Shown piece after piece: positions 8,340 to 16,376 of a DNA stretch of 64,000 bases (positions are counted from its first letter, which is position 1; each line of letters begins with the position of its first letter). Source of the DNA: JAGQYH01 sp041393015 (GTDB taxonomy: Bacteria; Bacteroidota; Bacteroidia; Chitinophagales; JADIYW01); assembly GCA_041393015.1 (NCBI GenBank), contig JAWKKV010000011.1, forward strand, positions 36,752 to 100,751. Direction: 5' to 3'. Below the pieces are notes generated by a model. The model did no database searches, was not told the DNA's origin, and worked only from the letters and a program-made list of their open reading frames with translations. The translations under genes and the position numbers were made by a program.

Positions 8340-8372
8340 AAACCTTCTAGGTTTTAAATACCTAGAAGGTTT
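8340..8372. repeat. 13-bp perfect inverted repeat between operon genes
   Basis: Left arm 8340-8352 (AAACCTTCTAGGT) and right arm 8360-8372 (ACCTAGAAGGTTT) are exact complements around a 7-base loop. It occupies most of the 62-bp gap between HD protein 1 and the aldehyde dehydrogenase. No T run follows on either strand, so it is not a typical intrinsic terminator. It may be an mRNA-stabilising or attenuating hairpin, or a dispersed palindromic repeat. Confidence 0.7.
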
Positions 8373-8386
8373 AAACAAAAAATTAA

Positions 8387-9826
8387 ATGCAACAATACGA
8401 TCATTTTATAAATGGTAAAAATACATCTCCAAATAATGGAGAATATCTAAAGGTTCTCAACCCATGCAATGGAGAGCAGATAGCTGCTATTGCTAGAGGA
8501 AATGAAACCGATGTAGATGCAGCATTAAAAAGTTCTGAAAAAGCATTTAAGTCTTGGAGCAAAAAGACAATGGCAGAGCGTGTGGCTTTACAACATAAAG
8601 CTGCCAACGCCATGCGTGAAAATAGGGATGAATTAGCACAAACTATTTCAAGCGAATTAGGCCGACCATTTGAAGGTTGCCAACGTGAAATTGAACGCAG
8701 CGCAGACCTATTAGATTATTATGCTGAAGAAGCTTTGAGACTTAAAGGTGAGATTCCTATGATGAATGTGGAAGGCGAAAAAGTGCTTATCATTCGTCAG
8801 CCGGTTGGTGTTGTCGTTTCTATCACACCATTTAATTATCCCATTACGCTTTTAATTTTAAAGATTGGAGCAGCATTAGTGGTTGGTTGTACTGTTACAG
8901 CAAAACCTGCGGAAGACACGCCATTATCTACTTTAAAATTAGCTCAACTTTTCCATTCTGTTGGATTCCCCGATGGTGCTTTTAATGTCATTACAGGAAA
9001 AGGAAGAGAAATTGGCGATGCATTGGTGGCTCATAAAATTCCTCGCAAAATCACTTTTACGGGTGGCACATCTGTTGGACAAAGAATTGCGAAACTAGCC
9101 GCTGATACCAACAAAAGAGTTACCCTAGAATTAGGTGGTCAATCTCCTGCAATTGTTTGTGAAGATGCAGACATTGTAGAAGCATCAAAAGCTATTGCCA
9201 AACATGCTTTCGCTAACAGCGGTCAGTTTTGTTATCGAGTGAATAGAGTGTATGCACATCAAAACATTTATGAAGATTTCATGGCATTGTTATGTGCTGA
9301 AGTAGCAAAATTTAAAATGGGTGATGTGGCAGACAGGTCTTGCACGCATGGTCCATTGGTAAACGAAAAAATTTATAAAACGAGTGAAGAACAATCCATT
9401 GACGCCCGTTCAAAAGGAGCAGATATAAAGCTAGGTGGAGATAGATTAACAGGAGGAGAATTTGATAAAGGCTTTTATTTCCCTCCTACTGTTATTGGGA
9501 ATACTAATCACGATATGCAAATCATGACAGAAGAAACTTTCGGTCCGGTTTTAGGCGTAATGAAATTTGATTCAATAGACCAAGCCATCGAATTAGCGAA
9601 TGACAGTATTTTCGGATTAGCTGCTTATGTTTTTTCAAAAGATATTGGCAATTGCATTCGCCTATCAGAAGAACTAGAAGCTGGTTCTGTTTGGGTAAAC
9701 AAGATTCAACGTTCCTACCATTTGGCTCCGTTTGGTGGCGTCAAACAAAGTGGTATGGGAAGAGAAAAATCTGCTCATGGATTAGAAGAATACACAGAAT
9801 TAAAAACAATTTATTTGAATTACTAA
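8387..9826 (+). CDS. NAD(P)-dependent aldehyde dehydrogenase
   Basis: A 479-residue member of the aldehyde dehydrogenase superfamily at full family length. Visible landmarks are TFTGGTSVGQRIA (cofactor loop), the general base Glu248 in LELGGQSP, the nucleophile Cys282 in NSGQFCYRVNR, EETFGPVLGV, and PFGGVKQSGMGRE near the C-terminus. In this cluster the expected substrate is an aromatic aldehyde such as 4-hydroxybenzaldehyde or its phosphate, formed from the alkylphenol by P450 and SDR action (the role of CreC in Corynebacterium). It resembles the succinate-semialdehyde/benzaldehyde dehydrogenase branch, and the exact substrate is not readable from sequence. It is flanked by a hairpin upstream and a structured repeat downstream. 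Confidence 0.85.
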   Translation: MQQYDHFINGKNTSPNNGEYLKVLNPCNGEQIAAIARGNETDVDAALKSSEKAFKSWSKKTMAERVALQHKAANAMRENRDELAQTISSELGRPFEGCQREIERSADLLDYYAEEALRLKGEIPMMNVEGEKVLIIRQPVGVVVSITPFNYPITLLILKIGAALVVGCTVTAKPAEDTPLSTLKLAQLFHSVGFPDGAFNVITGKGREIGDALVAHKIPRKITFTGGTSVGQRIAKLAADTNKRVTLELGGQSPAIVCEDADIVEASKAIAKHAFANSGQFCYRVNRVYAHQNIYEDFMALLCAEVAKFKMGDVADRSCTHGPLVNEKIYKTSEEQSIDARSKGADIKLGGDRLTGGEFDKGFYFPPTVIGNTNHDMQIMTEETFGPVLGVMKFDSIDQAIELANDSIFGLAAYVFSKDIGNCIRLSEELEAGSVWVNKIQRSYHLAPFGGVKQSGMGREKSAHGLEEYTELKTIYLNY

Positions 9827-9835
9827 ATTCCCCCG

Positions 9836-9936
9836 CTTGCTCGGCCATGTGCCGAGCAAGTATTATTTAAGTAGCCTTTGGCCACAAAACATAAAGCCCC
9901 ATCAATGTCTCTCAAAGAGGACGTTGATGATGAAAC
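9836..9936 (+). repeat. three-hairpin intergenic repeat, copy 1
   Basis: Three successive hairpins are visible. The first has a 10-bp stem CTTGCTCGGC (9836-9845) / GCCGAGCAAG (9851-9860). The second is GTAGCC-TTT-GGCCAC (9871-9885). The third is a long stem about 9900-9913 / 9916-9929 with the core GTCTCT...AGAGGAC. The order, spacing and much of the sequence match copy 2 at 16377-16474, with base changes that keep pairing. The element covers the TTG at 9878 that would otherwise extend the next gene. Confidence 0.7.
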
Positions 9937-9937
9937 A

Positions 9938-10561
9938 ATGACAACAAAAATGTTTAGAGAAAAAGACATAGCAATTTGGGAGGCAGCAAGGCCCTATTTG
10001 GATGTTCGAAACAACGATGAACATACCTTGCATGTTTATGCCTTAGGACAAAAATTGATTGAAATAGAGCCAAAAGCTAATGCAGATATTATTTTACCAT
10101 CTATTCTTTTGCATGATACCGGATGGAAAATGATCCCTCAAGATAAAGTCTTACAAGCCTTTGGACCCAATAGAAAATATCCTGAATTGCAAAGACAACA
10201 CGAATTAGAAAGTGTAAAAATTGCCGAAAATATTTTAACAAAATTAAATTATCCTGAGGCTGACATTCAACAGATTAACGCCATTATTGACGGACATGAT
10301 ACAACAGCCGAACAGCGTTCCATCAATGATGGAATTATGAAGGATTCAGATAAATTGTGGAGATACACACCACATGGAATTGGTATTATCTCTAGTTGGT
10401 TTGGTATCGATAATAAAGGTGTAATAGAAATCTTAATCAACTTTGTTCGACCTACTTTATTAAGAGATGATTCGCGATTTTTAGCGGATAGTTTAATCAG
10501 CATCGCCAAGCTAAAAGAAAATATGTCAACCTACTTAAATGAAATAAAGATTGAAAAATAG
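9938..10561 (+). CDS. HD-domain phosphohydrolase 2 (paralogue of 7698-8324)
   Basis: A 207-residue HD-superfamily protein with an early H (EHTLHVYALG), LLHDTGW, a QHELESVKIAENIL helix, IIDGHDT and the distal KDSDKLWRY. The ATG at 9938 is preferred over the TTG at 9878 because the upstream stretch is a structured repeat present elsewhere, and because 207 residues matches the 208-residue paralogue. The ATG at 9950 is also possible. The frame overlaps the following SDR gene by 11 bp. I infer a phosphatase acting on an aryl-phosphate intermediate, perhaps at a different oxidation level from its paralogue. Other HD activities remain open. Confidence 0.7.
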   Translation: MTTKMFREKDIAIWEAARPYLDVRNNDEHTLHVYALGQKLIEIEPKANADIILPSILLHDTGWKMIPQDKVLQAFGPNRKYPELQRQHELESVKIAENILTKLNYPEADIQQINAIIDGHDTTAEQRSINDGIMKDSDKLWRYTPHGIGIISSWFGIDNKGVIEILINFVRPTLLRDDSRFLADSLISIAKLKENMSTYLNEIKIEK

Positions 10562-11309
10562 TTTACAAAATAAAGTGGTTGTTATCACCGGAGCAGCTGG
10601 TGGTTTAGGAGAAGCATTCGCCAAACGATTTGCTTCACTCGGTGCAAAAATAGCCGTCTGCGATATCAATTTAGATAAAGCTAAAGAAGTAGCTAATCAT
10701 CTAGAACACAATTATCAAGTAGAAGTAATTGCCATTAAAGTAAATGTAACAGATGAAACTTCTACCCAAGCAATGGCTAACATCATTGAACAAAAATGGG
10801 GTCAAGTAAATGTTATCATCAATAATGCAGCTATCTACAACGGAATCAAAAGAAGTCCTTTTTACGAAATGGAAGTAGAAGAATGGAATAGAGTAATAGA
10901 TGTCAATTTAAAAGGAACATGGCTAACATCGAAAGCGTTGTTTAATATGATGAAAGAAAAAGGCGGCTCCATCATCAATATTTCCTCTGCCACCTTTATG
11001 AGTGGTTCTCCAAATTGGGCACATTATGTCGCTTCCAAAGGTGGTGTTATTGGTTTAACCAGATCAATGGCAAGAGAAATTGGCGACTACAACATCAATG
11101 TTAATGCAGTAGCGCCTGGATTTACCTTAACAGAAGCCAGTTTATCCTTAATGGATGATGCTGCCTCGTATGGCGTAAATAGAGGAGCAATTAAAAGATC
11201 GTCACAGTCCGAAGATATTGTTGGAGCAGTTGTGTTTTTTGCTTCAGAAGAAGCGAATTTTATTACAGGTCAAACCTTAGTTGTAGACGGTGGGAGACAA
11301 TTTATTTAA
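10551..11309 (+). CDS. short-chain dehydrogenase/reductase (probable aromatic alcohol dehydrogenase)
   Basis: A 252-residue classical SDR. It shows TGAAGGLG (nucleotide-binding Gly motif, residues 13-20), NNAA at 91-94, the catalytic set Ser146-Tyr159-Lys163, and the closing TGQTLVVDGG. The start is the TTG at 10551, which overlaps the HD gene by 11 bp. It gives the normal short SDR N-terminus before the beta1 strand, and no ATG fits. In the 4-cresol route an alcohol dehydrogenase oxidises 4-hydroxybenzyl alcohol to the aldehyde, so this gene is the natural candidate. Substrate assignment is by context only. Its stop codon lies in the left inverted repeat of the following cassette. Confidence 0.8.
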   Translation: MKNSLQNKVVVITGAAGGLGEAFAKRFASLGAKIAVCDINLDKAKEVANHLEHNYQVEVIAIKVNVTDETSTQAMANIIEQKWGQVNVIINNAAIYNGIKRSPFYEMEVEEWNRVIDVNLKGTWLTSKALFNMMKEKGGSIINISSATFMSGSPNWAHYVASKGGVIGLTRSMAREIGDYNINVNAVAPGFTLTEASLSLMDDAASYGVNRGAIKRSSQSEDIVGAVVFFASEEANFITGQTLVVDGGRQFI

Positions 11310-11736
11310 TGAGTGAATGCGATAATGTGTGATTGAGTAAATAAAAAAGAATGACAGAAAAAGAGATTTTTGTTCAACAAATGAGGCAAAGAACGAAGAA
11401 GTTCGCAGTTGAAGTAATTAATTTTTGCAATTCATTACAGTCAACAAAAGCAACATCTGTTATCACATATCAACTCATCAAATCCGCTACATCAACAGGG
11501 GCAAATTATCGAGCAGCATGTAGGGCCCGATCTAAAAATGAGTTTTTTAGCAAGGTCTGTATAGTGGTTGAAGAAATAGATGAATCTGAATACTGGCTTG
11601 AGTTAATAAAAGAAACAAAATTATCTAACGAAGAAAAAATATTAAATGATTTAATTATAGAAGCAAACGAACTCACTAAAATTATGTCGAAAGCGAAAAA
11701 TTCAACGTATAGCTAACATTGTCGCATTAACTCATT
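11308..11736. mobile_element. IVP-type gene cassette bounded by 21-bp inverted repeats
   Basis: The segments 11308-11328 and 11716-11736 are inverted copies matching at 19 of 21 positions (core AATGAGT-AATGCGA-AATGT). They abut a four-helix-bundle (23S intervening-sequence-like) gene. The left repeat overlaps the SDR stop codon and the right begins in the IVP stop codon. Further degenerate copies of the same unit follow to about 11765. I infer a mobile or formerly mobile cassette inserted between catabolic genes. Confidence 0.55.
11351..11716 (+). CDS. four-helix bundle protein (23S rRNA intervening-sequence protein family)
   Basis: A 121-residue helical protein of the IVP/S23 family: QMRQRTKKFAVEVINF, YQLIKSATSTGANYRAACRA, FFSKVCIVVEEIDESEYWL, then LIIEANELTKIM. 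Members are encoded inside 23S rRNA intervening sequences of some bacteria and often as free-standing genes in Bacteroidota. Their function is unknown. The length and the conserved R-S-pattern helix 2 (GANYRAA-RA-S) are typical. It has no evident role in aromatic catabolism. Its flanking inverted repeats suggest it arrived as a cassette inside the operon, between the SDR and the ferredoxin gene. Confidence 0.8.
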   Translation: MTEKEIFVQQMRQRTKKFAVEVINFCNSLQSTKATSVITYQLIKSATSTGANYRAACRARSKNEFFSKVCIVVEEIDESEYWLELIKETKLSNEEKILNDLIIEANELTKIMSKAKNSTYS

Positions 11737-11784
11737 TTAGCATTCACGCATTAATTAACTCATTATATCATTAAAATTAAAAAA

Positions 11785-12108
11785 ATGCCAAAAATAACTT
11801 ACATCAATCACGAAGGAGAAACAACTGAAATAGACCTTCCCATTGGACACAGCCTTGTAGAAGGAGCAGTACAAAACGACATTGAAGGCATCGTTGCAGA
11901 ATGCGGTGGATCTTGCATGTGCGCTACTTGCCACTGCTATGTAGATGAAGCATTTCTAGACAAATTACCGGAAATGGAAGAAGAGGAAGATGAAATGTTG
12001 GAGGATGCTGCCAGTGAAAGAAAAAGTAACAGTCGTTTAGGTTGTCAGATTAGAATGACAGAAGACTTAGAAGGCTTAATTGTTAGACTTCCCGAAACAC
12101 AAGTATGA
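11785..12108 (+). CDS. [2Fe-2S] ferredoxin, putidaredoxin/adrenodoxin type
   Basis: A 107-residue ferredoxin with cluster ligands Cys40, Cys46, Cys49 and Cys87, spaced C-x5-C-x2-C-x37-C exactly as in putidaredoxin. The acidic patch EMEEEEDEMLED (about 63-74) is the usual docking surface for reductase and P450. It carries single electrons from the reductase encoded next, whose gene it overlaps by 4 bp, to the P450 encoded at 3456. It is equivalent in role to CreF. Confidence 0.93.
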   Translation: MPKITYINHEGETTEIDLPIGHSLVEGAVQNDIEGIVAECGGSCMCATCHCYVDEAFLDKLPEMEEEEDEMLEDAASERKSNSRLGCQIRMTEDLEGLIVRLPETQV

Positions 12109-13325
12109 GTAAAAGAGTAGTTATAGCCGGTGCTGGACAGGCAGCCATTCAAGCTGCTACCACCTTAAGGTCGGAAGGCTTTGAAGGCGAAATTTTAATG
12201 GTAGCAGACGAATTGGATTTACCTTATCAAAAACCTCCTTTGTCAAAAGGGTTTTTAATGGATAAACTGCAAGAAAAAAATCTGCTGTTTAAAACTGAAA
12301 AGTTTTTTGAAGAAAAAAATGTGCAGTTGGCCTTAGGAGAAAAAGTCACAGAAATCTTTCAAGTAAACAAAGCTATCAAAACCAACAAAGGCAATGTTTA
12401 CGATTATGATTCTCTCATCATCGCAACAGGCACAAGAAATAGAATTTTAAATATTCTAGGAAGTGAACTAGAAGGTATCCACTATTTAAGATCTCTAGAA
12501 GATGCCAAATCTCTAAAGCAAAAATTAGCCACTAGCAAAAAATTAGTAGTTATTGGCGGTGGATTTATAGGTTTAGAAATTGCAGCAGCAGCCAAAGAAA
12601 AAGGACTTGAAGTAACCGTTTTAGAAGTTCAAGATCGATTAATGGCTAGAGTATTGCCTCCCATCATTTCTGATATTTTTGAAGCCAAACATAGAGATAA
12701 AGGTGTTGACATTCAATTACAAAAGTCGGCTACCGCTTTTATTGGAGAAAACAACCACGTTACCGGTGTACAGCTAGATGATGAATCAATCATCTCTGCC
12801 GATTTGGTAGTAGTAGGAATTGGTGTAGTGCCAAATGATGACTTCGCTGCGTCAGGAGGCATTAAATGCAGCAATGGAATTGAAGTAGATGATTTTACCA
12901 GAACAAACGTCGAAGATATTTATGCCATTGGTGATGTCGCTTGTCATTATAATGATTTCATGCAATCTACTTTACGATTAGAATCCGTTCAAAATGCAAT
13001 GGATCAAGGAAAAATTTCAGCGCTTCATATTTTAGGAAAAGAAGAGGCTTATTATTTAGTGCCTTGGTTTTGGACGCATCAATTTGAATTAAAATTACAA
13101 ATGGCCGGATGTAACCAAGGCTATGATGAGTATTTCACTAGAGGATCTATTGAAGAAGAAAAATTTTCAATCTTTTATATCAAAGATGAGAAATTAATCG
13201 GTGTGGATTCTATCAATCGCGCCTCGGATCATATGGCTGCTAGAAAATTAATTCAAGCTGGCGTTACTCCTACTGAAGAACAAATAGAAGACCTAGATTT
13301 TAAATTAAAAACTTTAATAGACTAA
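12105..13325 (+). CDS. NAD(P)H-dependent ferredoxin reductase, putidaredoxin reductase type
   Basis: A 406-residue FAD protein. The N-terminal FAD Rossmann motif is VVIAGAGQAAIQAA (about 5-18), the central NAD(P) motif is VVIGGGFIGLEIAAAA (about 148-163), and the second FAD contact is DIYAIGDVAC (about 270-279). The ferredoxin-reductase C-terminal domain contains PWFWTHQF. It passes electrons from NADH to the ferredoxin encoded by the overlapping upstream gene, completing the three-component P450 system (CreE role). It lies 2 bp before pobA. Confidence 0.93.
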   Translation: MSKRVVIAGAGQAAIQAATTLRSEGFEGEILMVADELDLPYQKPPLSKGFLMDKLQEKNLLFKTEKFFEEKNVQLALGEKVTEIFQVNKAIKTNKGNVYDYDSLIIATGTRNRILNILGSELEGIHYLRSLEDAKSLKQKLATSKKLVVIGGGFIGLEIAAAAKEKGLEVTVLEVQDRLMARVLPPIISDIFEAKHRDKGVDIQLQKSATAFIGENNHVTGVQLDDESIISADLVVVGIGVVPNDDFAASGGIKCSNGIEVDDFTRTNVEDIYAIGDVACHYNDFMQSTLRLESVQNAMDQGKISALHILGKEEAYYLVPWFWTHQFELKLQMAGCNQGYDEYFTRGSIEEEKFSIFYIKDEKLIGVDSINRASDHMAARKLIQAGVTPTEEQIEDLDFKLKTLID

Positions 13326-13327
13326 AG

Positions 13328-14512
13328 ATGAGTCAAAAAATAAAAACTCAAATAGGAATTATTGGTGCCGGACCAGCCGGTTTAATGTTAGCTCACTTCT
13401 TAGACAAAATGGGCATAGAAAGTATTGTTCTAGAAAATAAAAGTAGGGATTATGTAGAAAACAGAATCCGTGCAGGTTTGCTAGAACAAAACACCGTTGA
13501 TTATCTAAAAGAAATTGACGTTGCCGACAACATGCTTGAAAAGGGACTTTTACATGAAGGCGTAAATTTCAGCTTTGATGGAGAAAGAATTCATATTCCA
13601 TTTGGTGAATTAACCGGCGGAAGAAACATCACAATTTATGGCCAGCGATTTGTCGTGAGAGACCTAATAAGAACTCGCCTAGAAAGAGGAGGAGAAATTA
13701 GATTTGAAGCAGAAGCGAATAAGATAACAGATATTGATGGCGCTCAACCAAAAATTCATTTTACTGAAAACGGAGAAGAAAAAATTTTAGAGTGTGATTT
13801 TATAGCTGGTTGCGATGGCTATCATGGCATTGGTAGAGAAACACTTCCGACAGAATCTTATAGAAGACACGACATTCATTATCCATTTAGTTGGCTAGGA
13901 ATTATGGCCAATGCTGCCCCTTCCTCAGATGAGTTAATCTATTCCTATCATAAAGATGGATTTGCCCTATTGAGTTATCGATCTCCCACCGTTAGTCGAT
14001 TGTATTTACAAGTGGACAATGATGATGATATCGACAATTGGTCAGATGACAGAATTTGGGATAACCTGCACAAAAGATTAGCGTATACCGATTGGAAACT
14101 AAATGAAGGAGAAATTACTCAAAAAAGTATCACACCAATGCGAAGCTATATGATTGATCACATGCAACATAAAAAATTATTTGTTGCCGGTGATGCTGCT
14201 CATATTGTGCCGCCAACCGGCGGAAAAGGATTGAACTTAGCGGTGGCAGATGTTAAAATCATGTCAAAAGCTTTTGAAGATTTTTATAAAAACAATTCCA
14301 GCGAAAAATTAGATAATTATTCTACTGATTGTATGAGAAGAGTTTGGAGAGCACAAGGTTTCTCAAACTTTATGACGACCCAATTCCATAAGCAATATCC
14401 ACATGGCTCTTACGAATACTTGTTACAAAAAGCCAATTTCGATTACATTGCGATGTCAACAGCTATGAAAACAACCGTGGCAGAAAATTACGTTGGACTA
14501 AAAACTATCTAA
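13328..14512 (+). CDS. pobA: 4-hydroxybenzoate 3-monooxygenase
   Basis: A 394-residue flavoprotein, the same length as Pseudomonas PobA. The FAD motif is GIIGAGPAGLMLA (about 10-22), followed by NRIRAGLLEQNTVDYL, the YGQ-x6-RDL segment, GCDGYHGIGRETLP, and the GDAAHIVPPTGGKGLNLA flavin loop. It hydroxylates 4-hydroxybenzoate to protocatechuate using NAD(P)H and O2, linking the alkylphenol-oxidising upper genes to the pca genes. From memory of the P. fluorescens enzyme, its NADPH-contacting Arg33-Gln34 correspond here to Asn37-Lys38, while Tyr38 is kept as Tyr42. This could alter cofactor preference. Its stop overlaps the next ATG by one base. Confidence 0.95.
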   Translation: MSQKIKTQIGIIGAGPAGLMLAHFLDKMGIESIVLENKSRDYVENRIRAGLLEQNTVDYLKEIDVADNMLEKGLLHEGVNFSFDGERIHIPFGELTGGRNITIYGQRFVVRDLIRTRLERGGEIRFEAEANKITDIDGAQPKIHFTENGEEKILECDFIAGCDGYHGIGRETLPTESYRRHDIHYPFSWLGIMANAAPSSDELIYSYHKDGFALLSYRSPTVSRLYLQVDNDDDIDNWSDDRIWDNLHKRLAYTDWKLNEGEITQKSITPMRSYMIDHMQHKKLFVAGDAAHIVPPTGGKGLNLAVADVKIMSKAFEDFYKNNSSEKLDNYSTDCMRRVWRAQGFSNFMTTQFHKQYPHGSYEYLLQKANFDYIAMSTAMKTTVAENYVGLKTI

Positions 14513-15300
14513 TGGCATTCTTAAAATGCAACGATCATATCATTCATTACGAATATCTTCCAAAGGAAGGCGCAAAAACTATTGCATTTGTTAATTCATT
14601 GGGCACAGATTTTAGTATTTGGGATGATGTGGTCAACCATTTAGGTCAAAACTATAGCATTCTAAGGTTTAATAAAAGAGGGCATGGCTTGTCTGAAATT
14701 CCTCATGAAGCCACTTCTATGCAAGATTATGCCAATGACCTTTTAAGCTTAATGGACCAATTAGCGATTGAAAAAACGCATTTGGTAGGCTTATCCATTG
14801 GAGGAATGATAAGCGTGCTTTTTACCAGTTTATATCCTGAAAGAATAGATAAATTAGTATTAAGCGATACTGCTCCAGTAATAGGTAACGAAAAAGATTG
14901 GAATGCCCGAATAAGAATTATTGAAGCGAAAGGCATTCCTTTTTTATCCTCCGGTATTATTGAGAGATGGTTTGCTCCAAATTTCATTAAATCGTTCCCA
15001 ATTGCAACTAAAGGCTATCAAAATATGTTGGAAAGAACAACAACAAAAGGATATAGTGCAGCCTGTGGAGCGATAAGAGATGCTGATTTAAATAACAACT
15101 TAAAACAAATTCAACAACCCACTTTGTGTGTTTGTGGTGGTGAAGACCAATCGACACCAACTAGTCTTGTGAAAAATATGGCGAGCTATTTAAAAAATGG
15201 AACATACATTGAAATTGAGGATACCGGACATCTGCCTTGTGTAGAAAAACCGGAAGAATTTACAAACGCTATTTTAAACTTTTTTGATAATGGACAATGA
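14512..15300 (+). CDS. pcaD: 3-oxoadipate enol-lactonase
   Basis: A 262-residue alpha/beta hydrolase. The oxyanion region is FVNSLGTDFSIWDDVV, the nucleophile elbow is GLSIGGMI, the acid is in CGGEDQSTP, and the histidine is in DTGHLPCVEKPEEF. It hydrolyses beta-ketoadipate enol-lactone to beta-ketoadipate. The family assignment to PcaD rests on typical PcaD motifs (NSLGTD, RGHGLSE) and on position among pcaC, H, G and B. It is coupled to pobA by TAATG and overlaps pcaC by 11 bp. Confidence 0.92.
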   Translation: MAFLKCNDHIIHYEYLPKEGAKTIAFVNSLGTDFSIWDDVVNHLGQNYSILRFNKRGHGLSEIPHEATSMQDYANDLLSLMDQLAIEKTHLVGLSIGGMISVLFTSLYPERIDKLVLSDTAPVIGNEKDWNARIRIIEAKGIPFLSSGIIERWFAPNFIKSFPIATKGYQNMLERTTTKGYSAACGAIRDADLNNNLKQIQQPTLCVCGGEDQSTPTSLVKNMASYLKNGTYIEIEDTGHLPCVEKPEEFTNAILNFFDNGQ

Positions 15301-15676
15301 TGATTTGAAAAAAGCCATGACAACCAGAAGATCAGTTTTGGGAGATGCACATGTTGATAGAGCGGAAGCTAATAAAACAGATTTCGATAAGGACTTTCAA
15401 ACTTACATCACCAAAAATGCTTGGGGAGATGTTTGGTCGAGACCCGGATTAACGAAGCGTGAAAGAAGCATGTTGACCATTGCACTTTTAGCAGCTTTAG
15501 GCCATGAATCTGAGCTAGCCATGCATATTAGAGCCACCAAAAATACAGGTGCTACAGAAGAAGATATTAAAGAAGTTTTGCTACATACTGCTGTTTATGC
15601 GGGCATTCCGGCTGCCAATAGCGCCATTAAAGTAGCAAAAGAAACTTTTGAAGAAATGAATAAAAATAAAAAATGA
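15290..15676 (+). CDS. pcaC: 4-carboxymuconolactone decarboxylase
   Basis: A 128-residue AhpD-like all-helical protein of the carboxymuconolactone decarboxylase family: RRSVLGDAHVDRAEANKTDF at the N-terminus, WGDVWSRPGLTKRERSMLTI, LGHESELAMHIRATKNTGAT, and EVLLHTAVYAGIPAANSAI. It converts gamma-carboxymuconolactone to beta-ketoadipate enol-lactone. The ATG at 15290 is preferred over an upstream in-frame TTG. The gene overlaps pcaD by 11 bp and pcaH by 4 bp. Here pcaC and pcaD are separate, unlike the fused pcaL of some bacteria. Confidence 0.93.
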   Translation: MDNDDLKKAMTTRRSVLGDAHVDRAEANKTDFDKDFQTYITKNAWGDVWSRPGLTKRERSMLTIALLAALGHESELAMHIRATKNTGATEEDIKEVLLHTAVYAGIPAANSAIKVAKETFEEMNKNKK

Positions 15677-16362
15677 ACAAACGAGATTGGAAAGTTAATC
15701 CACTATTTTATCCCGACTATAAATCCACTGTTTTAAGAACACCTAAACAACCTTTGATTCCTGTTAAACATAGTTTAGCAGAGTTAACCGGTCCGGCTTA
15801 TGGAACATCTGTTATTGGTGAATTCGACCACGATTTAACAAAAAATGCGATAAAAACCGGACCACCTTTAGGTGAAAAAATTGTTGTAGCAGGCAAGGTA
15901 TTAGACGACAATGGCAAACCTATTCCAAATACATTAGTAGAAATTTGGCAAGCGAATTCGGCTGGAAAATATATCCATAAAGCAGATACACACGATGCTC
16001 CATTAGATCCCAATTTTTTAGGTGGTGGAAGAGTGTTGACGGACAAAGATGGAAATTATAAATTCTACACCATCAAACCCGGTGCTTATCCTTGGGGCAA
16101 TCACGAAAATGCATGGCGTCCGGCGCATATTCATTTCTCTTTGTTTGGAAGTAACATTTGTAGCCGATTAGTCACTCAAATGTATTTCCCTAACGATCCT
16201 TTATTCAAATACGATCCAATTTTTCAAAGTGTGCCTGAGCACGCCAGACATTTGTTAGTGTCTGATTTTAATTTAGATCTCACCGAATCGGGCATTTGCT
16301 TAGGTTACGAATTCAACATCGTTCTTAGAGGAAAAAATTCAACACCTTTTGAAAATCAATAA
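15673..16362 (+). CDS. pcaH: protocatechuate 3,4-dioxygenase, beta subunit
   Basis: A 229-residue intradiol dioxygenase. The Fe(III) ligands are visible as Tyr100 (AGKYIHK), Tyr139 (PGAYPW), His152 and His154 (AHIHF). Each is exactly eight positions before Tyr108, Tyr147, His160 and His162 of Pseudomonas PcaH. The characteristic WQAN, LDPNFLGGGR and TIKPG segments are present. It cleaves the protocatechuate ring to beta-carboxy-cis,cis-muconate together with PcaG. It starts within the end of pcaC (ATGA) and is separated from pcaG by 225 bp that contain a structured repeat. Confidence 0.96.
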   Translation: MNKRDWKVNPLFYPDYKSTVLRTPKQPLIPVKHSLAELTGPAYGTSVIGEFDHDLTKNAIKTGPPLGEKIVVAGKVLDDNGKPIPNTLVEIWQANSAGKYIHKADTHDAPLDPNFLGGGRVLTDKDGNYKFYTIKPGAYPWGNHENAWRPAHIHFSLFGSNICSRLVTQMYFPNDPLFKYDPIFQSVPEHARHLLVSDFNLDLTESGICLGYEFNIVLRGKNSTPFENQ

Positions 16363-16376
16363 AAAATATCAAACAA

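Noticed and set aside
9836..9860. GC-rich hairpin as a rho-independent terminator
   Set aside because: No T run follows, it is the first of three conserved hairpins, and operon genes continue beyond it.
9878..9937. TTG-initiated N-terminal extension of HD phosphohydrolase 2
   Set aside because: The stretch is part of a three-hairpin repeat that also occurs at 16377-16474, where it is non-coding. Starting at 9938 gives the same length as the paralogue.
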